Made by a program: the position numbers and the translations under genes. From assembly GCA_019634915.1 (NCBI GenBank), contig JAHCAN010000009.1, forward strand, positions 1 to 64,000: a stretch of DNA of 64,000 bases, written 5' to 3'. The notes beneath the pieces were generated by a model that was not told the origin of the DNA, did no database searches, and was given only the letters and a program-made list of their open reading frames with translations. This DNA comes from Steroidobacteraceae bacterium (GTDB taxonomy: Bacteria > Pseudomonadota > Gammaproteobacteria > Steroidobacterales > Steroidobacteraceae). Positions 27,182-35,719 of this stretch are shown here, one piece after another; position 1 is the first letter of the stretch, and each line of letters opens with the position of its first letter.

Positions 27182-27663
27182 GCCGGGCGCCTGTGCTTGC
27201 GCAATTCCGCGGCGACGACCGGATGCACGAACTCGCCGACGTCGCCGCCGAGCACCGCGATCTCGCGCACCAGCGTCGAGGAGATGAACGTGAACTGCTC
27301 CTTCGGCGTCAGGAACACGGTCTCGATGTCGCGCGACAGATGGCGGCTCATGTTGGCGAGCTGGAACTCGAACTCGAAGTCCGACACCGCGCGCAGCCCG
27401 CGCACGATCACCGACAGGTCGTGCTGGCGCGCGAAATCGACGGTCAGTCCCGAATAGCCCATCACCTCGACCTGCGGCACGTCGGCGAGCACTGCGCGCG
27501 CGAGCTCGACGCGCTTCTCGACCGGCAGCAGCGGCGCCTTGTTCGGATTCGCGGCGATCGCGACCACGACGCGCGAGAAAATGCTCGCCGCGCGCACCAC
27601 CAGATCGTGATGGCCGTTGGTGATCGGATCGAAAGTCCCCGGATAGACCGCATGCCGTTTCAT
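27178..27663 (-). CDS. coaD: Phosphopantetheine adenylyltransferase
   Basis: A 161-residue nucleotidyltransferase that transfers AMP to 4'-phosphopantetheine, the fourth step of CoA synthesis. The N-terminal [16 protein letters not shown] contains the (H/T)xGH motif, and [10 protein letters not shown] is the second signature. [16 protein letters not shown] matches the family. The ATG at 27663 overlaps the rsmD stop (ATGA), so rsmD-coaD-ggt form one transcript. Confidence 0.96.
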   Translation of the reverse strand: MKRHAVYPGTFDPITNGHHDLVVRAASIFSRVVVAIAANPNKAPLLPVEKRVELARAVLADVPQVEVMGYSGLTVDFARQHDLSVIVRGLRAVSDFEFEFQLANMSRHLSRDIETVFLTPKEQFTFISSTLVREIAVLGGDVGEFVHPVVAAELRKHRRPA

Positions 27664-28250
27664 TGCGCCGCTGCTCCCCCCTCTCCGTTCCTCAGCAGAT
27701 GATACCCGACGTCGCCGGCACGCCCCGACCTGATCACCTGCCACGGCGCAGGCAGCGCCGGCGGGCCTGCCCTGGCCGGCAATTCCAGATACACGAGGGC
27801 CGCGGGGGCAAGCCAGCCGCGTGCCGCGAGCGCAGCGAACACCGGTGCGGGATCGGTGCCGAACGGCGGATCGAGGAACACGAGATCACGCGCGCGCACC
27901 GGCCCGCGCAGGAACTGCAGCGCATCGGCGTGCACGACCTCGGCGGGCGGCGCGCCGAACTGCGCGAGTACATCCGCGAGCGCGCGCACCGATGCCGCGT
28001 CGCGCTCGACGAAGATCGCCCCGGCCGCGCCGCGCGACAGCGCCTCGAGGCCGAGCGCGCCGCTGCCGGCGTAGAGGTCGAGCACGCGCGCGCCGTCGAC
28101 ACGGCCCATCAGCCAGTTGAACAGCGTCTCGCGCACCCGGTCCGGTGTCGGGCGGATCGATTCCTGCGGCGGGAAACGGAATTTCCTGCCGCGCCACGCA
28201 CCGCCGATGATGCGCAGCTGCCGCGCCGCCCGTCTGCTATTGCTGGTCAC
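27660..28250 (-). CDS. rsmD: 16S rRNA (guanine966-N2)-methyltransferase
   Basis: A 196-residue SAM methyltransferase. It has the RsmD start [29 protein letters not shown], the SAM-binding [18 protein letters not shown] and the catalytic motif VFLDPPFG (a DPPF/NPPY type). The GTG at 28250 is chosen because the family begins a few residues before LRIIGG. Longer in-frame starts would run into the upstream region of the divergent lipase gene. Its role is the m2G966 modification of 16S rRNA. Confidence 0.93.
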   Translation of the reverse strand: MTSNSRRAARQLRIIGGAWRGRKFRFPPQESIRPTPDRVRETLFNWLMGRVDGARVLDLYAGSGALGLEALSRGAAGAIFVERDAASVRALADVLAQFGAPPAEVVHADALQFLRGPVRARDLVFLDPPFGTDPAPVFAALAARGWLAPAALVYLELPARAGPPALPAPWQVIRSGRAGDVGYHLLRNGEGGAAAQ

Positions 28251-28311
28251 GATGCGGGAAGCGTACCCTAGCTCGCACGCGCGTCGAGCATCGAAAATGC
28301 AGGGGAAGTCC

Positions 28312-30360
28312 ATGAGTCCGAACGCCAGGTTTTCCGTCACGGCCGCCGCGTCCGCCCTGCTGCTGCTCGCCGGCTGCAGCGGCGGCAGCGGTCTCGACAG
28401 CGACGGCATCGGCGCGACGGACACGTCGAGCGGCGCACTGCCCGGCGGCTCGTCGGTGCCGTCGTCGCCGGCGGGCGTGCATCCGCTGTTCCAGATCGCT
28501 CAGGGCCTGCTGCCTTATCCGACCGATCTGTATTTTTCGGGATCGACCGACGGCACGCTCAACATCTCGCCGGCCAATTCGCTGATCCCGGCGCAGGCCG
28601 CGCTCAATGCGCTCGACGGCTACGGCGTCAACGGCGTGATCCGCGCGCGCTTCTCGGCGCCGGTGAGCGCCGCGTCGCTGACCGCCGCGTCGGTGCGTGT
28701 CGTGCGCGTCAACATCGACAACGCGACGAAAGCGACCGTCGGCGTCGCCGGCGTGCTCGTGCCGGGCGTCGACTATTCGGTCGGGCTCGCGACCGACGCC
28801 GGAGTCGGCAACACGATCGTCGAGATCCGCCCGCTGAAGCCGCTCGTGCCGAGCACCGGCACGACCAACAACGGCTACCTCGTGCTGCTGACCAACGCGA
28901 TCACCGACGCGGGCGGCGCCGCGACGGTGCCCGACACCGATTACGCGACGATCAAGACGGCGCTCGCCGCCGGCCCGACCTGCCCGAGCCTGACGAATCC
29001 GACGATGAACGGCGTGTGCCAGCTGACCGGCGCGCATCTGCAGATCGCGAACGCCGTGGGCGTCAATCCCGCGAACGTCGTGCTCTCGTTCAGCTTCTCG
29101 ACCGGCTCGACGCGTGATTCGATCGCCGCGGTCGCGGCCACCGCGACCGCGCAGACTATCGTCGCGCAGGCCACCGGGCTCAACACGAGCCAGGTCAATC
29201 CCGCCTTGCCGGGCGTCGCCGACATCTACGCCGGCATCCTGCAGATTCCGTACTACCTGTCGAAGAGCGCGCCGCTCACCGGCTCTTGGCAGGGCAATCC
29301 GTCGCCGCTCGGCGGCACGACGCACCTGACCCGCTTCAATCCGCTGCCGGTCGCGACCGAAACCCTGTCGATCCCGTTGCTCGCGACCGTGCCGAACGCG
29401 ACCTCGGGCCGCACTCAGCCGGCCGCCGGCTGGCCGGTCGTGATCTTCCAGCACGGCATCACCGGCAACCGCACCAACATGCTGGGCCTCGCCGATGCGT
29501 TCGCGGGCCAGGGCTTCGTGGTCGTCGCGATCGACCAGCCGCTGCACGGCATCACCGACACGACGAACCCGCTCTACCAGGCAGCGAACGAGCGCACCTT
29601 CAACCTCGACGTGATGAACAACGCCACCGGCGCCGCCGGGCCCGACGGCGTGATCGATTCGTCGGGCGCGAGCTTCATCAACCTGACGAGCCTGCTGACC
29701 GCGCGCGACAACCTGCGCCAGGCGTCGGCCGACCTGATCACGCTGACGCGCAGCGTCGGCAACCTCGACGTCACCGGCGACGGCGTCGCCGACATCGACC
29801 CGACGCGCATCCACTTCGTCGGCCAGTCGCTCGGCAGCATCGTCGCGGTCTCGTGGCTGTCGGTATCGCCGGCCGTGAACACTGCCACGCTGTCGGTGCC
29901 GGGCGGCCTCGTCACGCAGCTGCTGCTCGACTCGCCGTCCTTCGCGCCGCGCATCAACGCGGGCCTGCAGGCGCAGGGCCTGCTGCCCGGCACCACGCTC
30001 TACGCCCAGTTCTTCCGCGACGCGCAGAACGTGATCGACGCCGGCGATCCGGTCAACTACATCGCCGACGCGGCGGCCTCGAAGCCGATCCTGCTGCATC
30101 AGGTGCTCGGCGACATCGTCGTGCCGAACTCGGCCACGCAGCGCCTGATCGACCTCGGCGGGCTCGCGAAGGTCGGCACGCCGGGCATGAACCCGGTGTC
30201 ACGCGCCTACGTGAACTTCACCGCGGGCGTGCACGCCTCGCTGCTCGATCCGACAGCCAGCCTCGCGGCCACGGTCGAGATGCAGTCGCAGGCGGTCGCG
30301 TTCGCCGCGAGCGGCGGCACGATGGTCGTGGTCACGAACCCGGCGGTGGTCGAGCCGTAA
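28312..30360 (+). CDS. Secreted lipase-like lipoprotein (Pla-1/cef type)
   Basis: A 682-residue lipoprotein. Its leader ends in the lipobox LAGC (Cys21), followed by a Gly/Ser/Asp linker. Residues 55-110 (HPLFQIAQGLLPYPTDLYF) recall the N-terminal domain of bacterial virulence-factor lipases. The C-terminal half is an alpha/beta hydrolase with HGITGNRTNMLG (H381, oxyanion region) and the nucleophile elbow GQSLGS (S506). The ATG is set by AGGGGAAG a few bases upstream; an earlier ATG at 28297 is less likely. The substrate is probably a lipid ester at the cell surface. Confidence 0.85.
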   Translation: MSPNARFSVTAAASALLLLAGCSGGSGLDSDGIGATDTSSGALPGGSSVPSSPAGVHPLFQIAQGLLPYPTDLYFSGSTDGTLNISPANSLIPAQAALNALDGYGVNGVIRARFSAPVSAASLTAASVRVVRVNIDNATKATVGVAGVLVPGVDYSVGLATDAGVGNTIVEIRPLKPLVPSTGTTNNGYLVLLTNAITDAGGAATVPDTDYATIKTALAAGPTCPSLTNPTMNGVCQLTGAHLQIANAVGVNPANVVLSFSFSTGSTRDSIAAVAATATAQTIVAQATGLNTSQVNPALPGVADIYAGILQIPYYLSKSAPLTGSWQGNPSPLGGTTHLTRFNPLPVATETLSIPLLATVPNATSGRTQPAAGWPVVIFQHGITGNRTNMLGLADAFAGQGFVVVAIDQPLHGITDTTNPLYQAANERTFNLDVMNNATGAAGPDGVIDSSGASFINLTSLLTARDNLRQASADLITLTRSVGNLDVTGDGVADIDPTRIHFVGQSLGSIVAVSWLSVSPAVNTATLSVPGGLVTQLLLDSPSFAPRINAGLQAQGLLPGTTLYAQFFRDAQNVIDAGDPVNYIADAAASKPILLHQVLGDIVVPNSATQRLIDLGGLAKVGTPGMNPVSRAYVNFTAGVHASLLDPTASLAATVEMQSQAVAFAASGGTMVVVTNPAVVEP

Positions 30361-30397
30361 CTGACAGTGCAGCGCGGCAAGCGGATCCGGAACCAGG

Positions 30398-30435
30398 TTG
30401 CCCCGGGGCCGGGAATGCGCATAAGATATGCGCAT
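30398..30435 (+). promoter_or_regulatory. Promoter and operator palindrome of ccdAB
   Basis: A perfect inverted repeat with 9-base arms ATGCGCATA and TATGCGCAT around AGA spans 30415-30435. TTGCCC (30398-30403) and TAAGAT (30422-30427), 18 bases apart, place the -10 over the centre of the palindrome. Binding of the CcdA-CcdB complex there would shut off the promoter, as known for plasmid ccd. The distance to the ATG is 24 bases. Confidence 0.65.
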
Positions 30436-30458
30436 CCATCATGCACATCGGATGTCGC

Positions 30459-30689
30459 ATGTCCAGCGCTGTCAAGAAAGCCGTCAACCTCTCCGTGGAC
30501 ACCGCGCTGCTGAAAGCGGCGCGAGCGCACGACATCAACCTGTCGGCGACCCTCGAAGCCGCCATTTCCCGTGAACTGCGGGAGCGCCGCCGGACCGCGT
30601 GGACCCGGCGCAACGCGAGCGCCATCCAGGCCTACAACGAGGACGTGGACGCCCACGGCACGTTCAGCGACGGACTGCGCGCCTTCTGA
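30459..30689 (+). CDS. ccdA: CcdA-family antitoxin
   Basis: A 76-residue protein with an N-terminal ribbon-helix-helix (KAVNLSVDTALLKAARAHD, INLSATLEAAISRELRE) for DNA binding and a charged, probably disordered tail (NASAIQAYNEDVDAHGTFSD) that wraps the toxin. Length and layout match F-plasmid CcdA (72 residues). Its stop TGA shares a base with the ATG of the next gene, the standard antitoxin-first order. It sits on the chromosome between a lipase gene and ftsY. Confidence 0.9.
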   Translation: MSSAVKKAVNLSVDTALLKAARAHDINLSATLEAAISRELRERRRTAWTRRNASAIQAYNEDVDAHGTFSDGLRAF

Positions 30690-31006
30690 TGGCGCAGTTC
30701 GACCTGCACCGCAACCGCAACGGAGCCGGCAAGGCGCGCTATCCGCTGCTGCTCGACATCCAGTCCGACCTGCTCGATCCGCTGGCGACCCGAGTGGTGA
30801 TCCCGCTGACACCGGCGACAGGCGCGCGCACCCGCAGGATCGATACGTTGACGCCGACCCTGAGGTTCGGCGGCAAGGATTACCTGCTGATGACGCCGCT
30901 GCTGGCCGGCATCACCGCCCGCGATCTCGGCCCGGCCGCTGGCAATCTCGGCGTCGACCGTGACGCGATCATGGCTGCGCTGGACCTGCTGATCACGGGC
31001 ATCTGA
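30689..31006 (+). CDS. ccdB: CcdB-family toxin (gyrase poison)
   Basis: A 105-residue protein very close to CcdB: start MAQFDLHRNRNGAGKARYP, LLLDIQSDLLDPLATRVVIP, then LTPTLRFGGKDYLLMTPLLA. CcdB traps DNA gyrase in a cleaved complex. The C-terminal end here is ALDLLITGI, whereas F CcdB ends in Trp-Gly-Ile, so the gyrase-contacting Trp is replaced by Thr. That may lower its toxicity. The frame is otherwise intact and full length. Confidence 0.9.
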   Translation: MAQFDLHRNRNGAGKARYPLLLDIQSDLLDPLATRVVIPLTPATGARTRRIDTLTPTLRFGGKDYLLMTPLLAGITARDLGPAAGNLGVDRDAIMAALDLLITGI

Positions 31007-31114
31007 CACCCCGACCGACCCCGCGCGCACCTTCGCATGCGTTCTGCCGCAGCATTCGCGATTGCCGTCTGCGCCTCCCGTTGCCGGTACAATGCCGGCA
31101 ACGAGACGAGGCGC

Positions 31115-32080
31115 ATGGCAACGACCGAAACCGACAACGGCGGCGCGCGCGAGGGCTTTTTCAGGCGCCTGCGCGCGAAGCTCAACAAGCCCGATTCCTG
31201 GCTGTCGTACGATCTCGCGAACCTGTTCCGCGGGCGCGCGATCGACGAGACCGTGCTCGAGGAGCTCGAGACGCGGCTGCTGATGGCCGACGTCGGCGTC
31301 GAAGCAACCGGGCAGATCCTCGAGGCGCTCGCGCAGCGCGTCGCGCGCAAGGAGCTCGACGATGTCGACGCGCTCGTCGATGCGCTGAAGAACGCGATCT
31401 TCGAGATCCTCGATCCGTGCGCGAAGCCGCTCGACATCAGCGCCTCGCGCAAGCCCTTCGTGCTGCTGGTCGTCGGCGTCAACGGTTCGGGCAAGACGAC
31501 CACGATCGGCAAGCTCGCACAGCGGCTGCACGACGAGGGCAAGAGCGTCGTGCTCGCCGCCGGCGACACCTTCCGCGCCGCGGCGATCGAGCAGCTCGGC
31601 GTATGGGCCGACCGCACCGGCGCCTCGATGGTCGCGCAGCAGGCGGGCGCCGATCCGGCCGCCGTCGTGTTCGACGCACTGCAGTCGGCGCGCTCGCGCG
31701 GCACGCAGGTGCTGATCGCCGACACCGCGGGCCGGCTGCAGAACCAGTCGCACCTGATGGACGAGCTGAAGAAGGTCAAGCGCGTGATCCAGCGCGTCGA
31801 CCCGTCCGCGCCGCACGAAGTGCTGCTGGTGCTCGATGCGAACCAGGGGCAGAACGCGCTCGCGCAGGCGCGCGAATTCAACGAGGCGATCGGCGTCACG
31901 GGCCTGGCGCTCACCAAGCTCGACGGCACCGCGAAGGGCGGCATCGTCGTCGCGATCGCGCGCCAGCTGCGCCTGCCGATCCGCTTCATCGGCATCGGCG
32001 AGGGCGCCGAGGACTTCGGCGTGTTCGACGCGCGCGCGTTCGCGACGGCGCTGGTCGAGGGCACGGAGCGGCCCGGGTGA
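31115..32080 (+). CDS. ftsY: Signal recognition particle receptor
   Basis: A 321-residue SRP-type GTPase that docks ribosome-SRP complexes at the inner membrane. The G-elements are GVNGSGKTTTIGKLAQ, DTFRAAAIEQL, ADTAGRLQNQ and LTKLDGTAKGG, with the NG domain from about residue 25. The acidic A domain seen in E. coli is nearly absent (about 20 residues), so this is the short form. The ATG at 31115 is used. TACAAT at 31088-31093 is a possible -10. The stop overlaps ftsE (GTGA). Confidence 0.95.
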   Translation: MATTETDNGGAREGFFRRLRAKLNKPDSWLSYDLANLFRGRAIDETVLEELETRLLMADVGVEATGQILEALAQRVARKELDDVDALVDALKNAIFEILDPCAKPLDISASRKPFVLLVVGVNGSGKTTTIGKLAQRLHDEGKSVVLAAGDTFRAAAIEQLGVWADRTGASMVAQQAGADPAAVVFDALQSARSRGTQVLIADTAGRLQNQSHLMDELKKVKRVIQRVDPSAPHEVLLVLDANQGQNALAQAREFNEAIGVTGLALTKLDGTAKGGIVVAIARQLRLPIRFIGIGEGAEDFGVFDARAFATALVEGTERPG

Positions 32081-32772
32081 TCCGCTTCGAGCGCGTCGCG
32101 AAACGCTACCCGAACGGCCGCGAGGCGATCTCGGGCGTCAGCTTCGACGTGCAGCGCGGCGAGATGGTGTTCCTGACCGGCCGCTCCGGCGCCGGCAAGA
32201 GCACGGTGCTGAAGCTGATCGCGCTGCTCGAGCGGCCGACGCGCGGCGTCGTCACCGTCAACGGGCAGAGCACCGGCGCACTGCCCGCGCGCCGCATCCC
32301 GGCGTTTCGCCGCGCGATCGGCGTCGTGTTCCAGGACCACAAGCTGCTGGTCGACCGACCGGTGTTCGACAATGTCGCGCTGCCGCTCGTCGTGGCGGGC
32401 ACGCCGCTGCGCGAGCTCGACAAGCGCGTGCGTGCCGCACTCGACCAGGTGGGCCTGCTCGGCAAGGAGCGGCTGCTGCCGCTCGAGCTGTCGGTCGGCG
32501 AGCAGCAGCGCGTCGGCATCGCGCGTGCGGTGATCTCCAAGCCCGCCGTGCTGATCGCCGACGAGCCCACCGGCAACCTGGACCCCGAGCTCGCGCTCGA
32601 GGTGATGAACGTCTTTCGCCGCTTCCAGGAAGTCGGCACGACCGTGATGGTAGCGACCCACGACATGCACCTGGTGCGCGAATTCGGCAAGCGCGAGATC
32701 GTGCTCGAAGGCGGCCACGTGCGCGGCGTCGAGGACGTGCAGGTGCCGACGATCGGGGCCGCACCGGCATGA
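32077..32772 (+). CDS. ftsE: Cell-division ATPase FtsE
   Basis: A 231-residue ABC ATPase of the septal FtsEX complex that regulates peptidoglycan hydrolases. Walker A is GRSGAGKST, the Q-loop is GVVFQDHKLL, Walker B is AVLIADEPTGNLD and the switch His is in VATHDMHLV. The ABC signature reads LSVGEQQR rather than the usual LSGGEQQR, an unusual change at the second Gly position. The start is GTG in GTGA with ftsY, and the stop overlaps ftsX (ATGA). Confidence 0.95.
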   Translation: MIRFERVAKRYPNGREAISGVSFDVQRGEMVFLTGRSGAGKSTVLKLIALLERPTRGVVTVNGQSTGALPARRIPAFRRAIGVVFQDHKLLVDRPVFDNVALPLVVAGTPLRELDKRVRAALDQVGLLGKERLLPLELSVGEQQRVGIARAVISKPAVLIADEPTGNLDPELALEVMNVFRRFQEVGTTVMVATHDMHLVREFGKREIVLEGGHVRGVEDVQVPTIGAAPA

Positions 32773-33695
32773 CGGGCCCGGTCACCTGGCTCAGCCGCCA
32801 CCTTCAGGCCGCGCTCGGCGCGGCCGGCCGGCTCACGCGCGCGCCGCTCGCGACGCTGTTCACGGTCGGCGTGATCGGCCTCGCGTTCGCGCTGCCGCTC
32901 GGCCTGAAGCTGTTCGTCGACAACGCGCGCGCGGCAACCGGCGATTTCGCCAACGCCGTCGACCTCTCGGTCTATTTCAGGATCGGCACGCCGCTCGAGA
33001 AGGTCGAGCAGCTCGCGACCCGCGCACGCGCGCGCGCCGGCGTCGCCACCGTCACGGTGATCCCGGCCGACGCGGCGCTCGCGGAGTTTCGCCAGTACTC
33101 CGGCTTCGGCGCCGCGCTCGATGCGATCGAGGGCAATCCGCTGCCGCACGTGCTGGCCGTGCGCCCGCAGGCCGGCGCCGACACGCCGCCGCAGCTCGCG
33201 AAGCTGCAGGAATACTTCACGTCCTGGCCCGAGGTCGAACTCGTGCAGATGGACATCGAGTGGGTCAACCGCTTCAACGCGATCCTCGAGGTGCTGCGTC
33301 GGACCCTGCTGATCGCCGCGGCGGTGCTGGGCCTCGGCGTGCTCGCGGTCGTCGGCAACACGATCCGGCTCGAGATCCAGAACCGGCGCGCCGAGATCGA
33401 GGTGACCAAGCTGGTCGGCGGCTCGAATGCGTTCGTGCGCCGGCCCTTCCTCTACACCGGCACGCTCTACGGGCTGCTCGGCGCACTGCTCGCCTGCGCG
33501 ATCGTCTACGCGGCGACCGCCGTGCTCGCCCCCGCGGTCGCGGATCTGGCGAGAGCCTACGGCAGCCGCTTCGAAATGCTCGGCGTGAGCCCGCGCGACG
33601 CGCTGCGTCTGCTCGGCGGGGGTGCGGCGCTCGGCTGGATCGGCGCCTGGCTGGCGGCGGCCAGGCACCTGCGATCGATCGAACCGCAAGCCTGA
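32769..33695 (+). CDS. ftsX: Cell-division protein FtsX
   Basis: A 308-residue membrane partner of FtsE. It has one N-terminal helix (LFTVGVIGLAFALPLGLKLF), a periplasmic domain of about 115 residues and three C-terminal helices (TLLIAAAVLGLGVLAVVG; FLYTGTLYGLLGALLACAIV; LLGGGAALGWIGAWLAA). NTIRLEIQNRRAEIEVTKLV is the typical cytoplasmic FtsX loop. It is the last gene of ftsYEX and is followed by an unusual 397-base gap before rpoH. Confidence 0.94.
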   Translation: MTGPVTWLSRHLQAALGAAGRLTRAPLATLFTVGVIGLAFALPLGLKLFVDNARAATGDFANAVDLSVYFRIGTPLEKVEQLATRARARAGVATVTVIPADAALAEFRQYSGFGAALDAIEGNPLPHVLAVRPQAGADTPPQLAKLQEYFTSWPEVELVQMDIEWVNRFNAILEVLRRTLLIAAAVLGLGVLAVVGNTIRLEIQNRRAEIEVTKLVGGSNAFVRRPFLYTGTLYGLLGALLACAIVYAATAVLAPAVADLARAYGSRFEMLGVSPRDALRLLGGGAALGWIGAWLAAARHLRSIEPQA

Positions 33696-33713
33696 AGTGC
33701 CAGACCGTCGCAC

Positions 33714-33907
33714 GCGCCGGGCTGTCGCAAGTCGCGTCCGCCACCGGGCGGGTCGAGCGCGCCGCCTCCGGCGGCGTACCCTCGGTGCGGCGGCGCTCGG
33801 CGAAGTGGAACTGCGGCAGCAGAATCCTCGCGGTCGCCTCGCTTTGCCCGCCGCCCCTCGGCGCTCTCCACGCCCGGTGGCGGACGCGACTTGCGACGGC
33901 CCGGCGC
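33714..33907. repeat. 194 bp element with 37 bp terminal inverted repeats (MITE-like)
   Basis: Positions 33714-33750 and 33871-33907 are inverted copies matching at 36 of 37 bases (the one difference is 33723 versus 33898). The left arm begins GCGCCGGGCTGTCGCAAG and the right arm ends CTTGCGACGGCCCGGCGC. The 120-base interior has no open frame of note and includes a smaller GCCGCC-TCC-GGCGGC stem. Size, long near-perfect ends and lack of coding are those of a non-autonomous transposable element. No clear target duplication is seen. A very strong RNA hairpin after ftsX is the other reading. Confidence 0.65.
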
Positions 33908-34002
33908 CTCCGGCGTTGTGGTCAGGGAGAAGAGTCGCGGGGCTGGGCGGTGACGCCGGAAACCGGCACCAGCCGGCTATCTATCCTCTTAACTCATTGA
34001 TT

Positions 34003-34036
34003 TATAATGCCTCATATTTGAGGTTCTGCGGAACCT
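34003..34036 (+). promoter_or_regulatory. rpoH promoter -10 and two leader hairpins
   Basis: A perfect TATAAT stands at 34003-34008 in an AT-rich island; no good -35 is found 16-18 bases upstream, so an activator or another sigma factor may help. Just downstream lie two stems in the predicted leader: CCTCA-TATT-TGAGG (34010-34023) and AGGTTC-TGCG-GAACCT (34021-34036), which overlap and could be alternative folds. The leader of about 75 bases then carries the CIRCE-like element and the ribosome site. Confidence 0.55.
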
Positions 34037-34045
34037 GGGCGGGGG

Positions 34046-34072
34046 TTAGCACTCTAATATCGTGACTGCTAA
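34046..34072 (+). promoter_or_regulatory. CIRCE-like heat-shock operator in the rpoH leader
   Basis: TTAGCACTC (34046-34054), nine bases, then GACTGCTAA (34064-34072). The CIRCE consensus is TTAGCACTC-N9-GAGTGCTAA, so this matches at 17 of 18 arm bases. CIRCE is bound by the repressor HrcA, normally ahead of groESL or dnaK. Here it lies about 30 bases downstream of the likely start of transcription and ends 21 bases before the rpoH ATG, where binding would block transcription and the RNA hairpin would sit beside GGAGGT. Confidence 0.8.
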
Positions 34073-34092
34073 CATTCGGAGGTATGGATACG

Positions 34093-34956
<864 letters not shown>

Positions 34957-34972
34957 GCGGCAGCGCGCGGGC

Positions 34973-35719
34973 TCAGCCCGCCTTGCCGCCGTCCTCCCGC
35001 TGCTTGCGGATCTCCCTGAAGCCGGCTGCCATGAACGCAGCCATGCGCGCCTTGACCGCGTCGTAATCGTTCGAGCGGCACAGGCCACCCGACAGCCGGT
35101 CGATGCGCCCGGTGCGTGCCAGCGTGAGCATCAGCGCGCCGGTGACGAAGTGGTAGCCCCAGAAGATGTCTTCCTCGGCGCAGTCCGGCATCGCCTTTTT
35201 CAGCAGCCCGATCAGGCGCAGCACCACCGGATCGAAATGCTGGTCCATCAGCTCGGCGCCGTAGGGCGTGTTGGAGGCCAGCGCGCCGAGCGCACCGTAG
35301 TTCTTCCAGTTCTCGCCGCCCTGGATGTAGAGGTCGAGATCGGTGTCGAGGAACGCATGCAGCGCGCCCTCCACCGTCGGCTTGCCGCCGCTCGCCGCCT
35401 CGTAGTCGTCGAGCGCCCGCATCCTGAGGCCGCTGGTCACGTCGGCGCGCCGCGCGATCACGGCGTCGAACAGCGTCTTCTTGTCGGTGAAGTAGTAATT
35501 GAGCAGCGTGTGGTGCACACCGACGCGCACCGCGACGTCCTTGAGCGTCACCCCGTACAGGCCGTACCTCGAGAACAGGTGCTCGGCGGCGTCGAGGATC
35601 TGCTCGGTCATCTCGGCGCGCTGTTCGGCCTTGGTCTGGCGTTTTTTCGGCCGCGCCGCTGCAGCCCGTTTCGGCTTGCCGCGACGCCCGGAACGCGATG
35701 TCGCGGCGGCGGATGTCAC
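34973..35719 (-). CDS. TetR-family transcriptional regulator
   Basis: A 248-residue regulator with a Lys/Arg/Ala-rich N-terminal arm (about residues 1-35) and a TetR HTH (TEQILDAAEHLFSRYGLYG, VTLKDVAVRVGVHHTLLNYY, FTDKKTLFDAVI). The C-terminal domain for ligand binding carries a TetR_C-like core. The GTG at 35719 overlaps the stop of the ligase gene (GTGA), so it is the last gene of the TonB-esterase-ligase operon and probably its own regulator. The palindrome at 41360-41377 is a candidate target. Confidence 0.88.
   Translation of the reverse strand: MTSAAATSRSGRRGKPKRAAAARPKKRQTKAEQRAEMTEQILDAAEHLFSRYGLYGVTLKDVAVRVGVHHTLLNYYFTDKKTLFDAVIARRADVTSGLRMRALDDYEAASGGKPTVEGALHAFLDTDLDLYIQGGENWKNYGALGALASNTPYGAELMDQHFDPVVLRLIGLLKKAMPDCAEEDIFWGYHFVTGALMLTLARTGRIDRLSGGLCRSNDYDAVKARMAAFMAAGFREIRKQREDGGKAG

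Noticed and set aside
28237..30099. 620-codon minus-strand frame opposite the lipase
   Set aside because: No leader and no motif; the plus strand has a lipobox, an oxyanion region and GQSLG.
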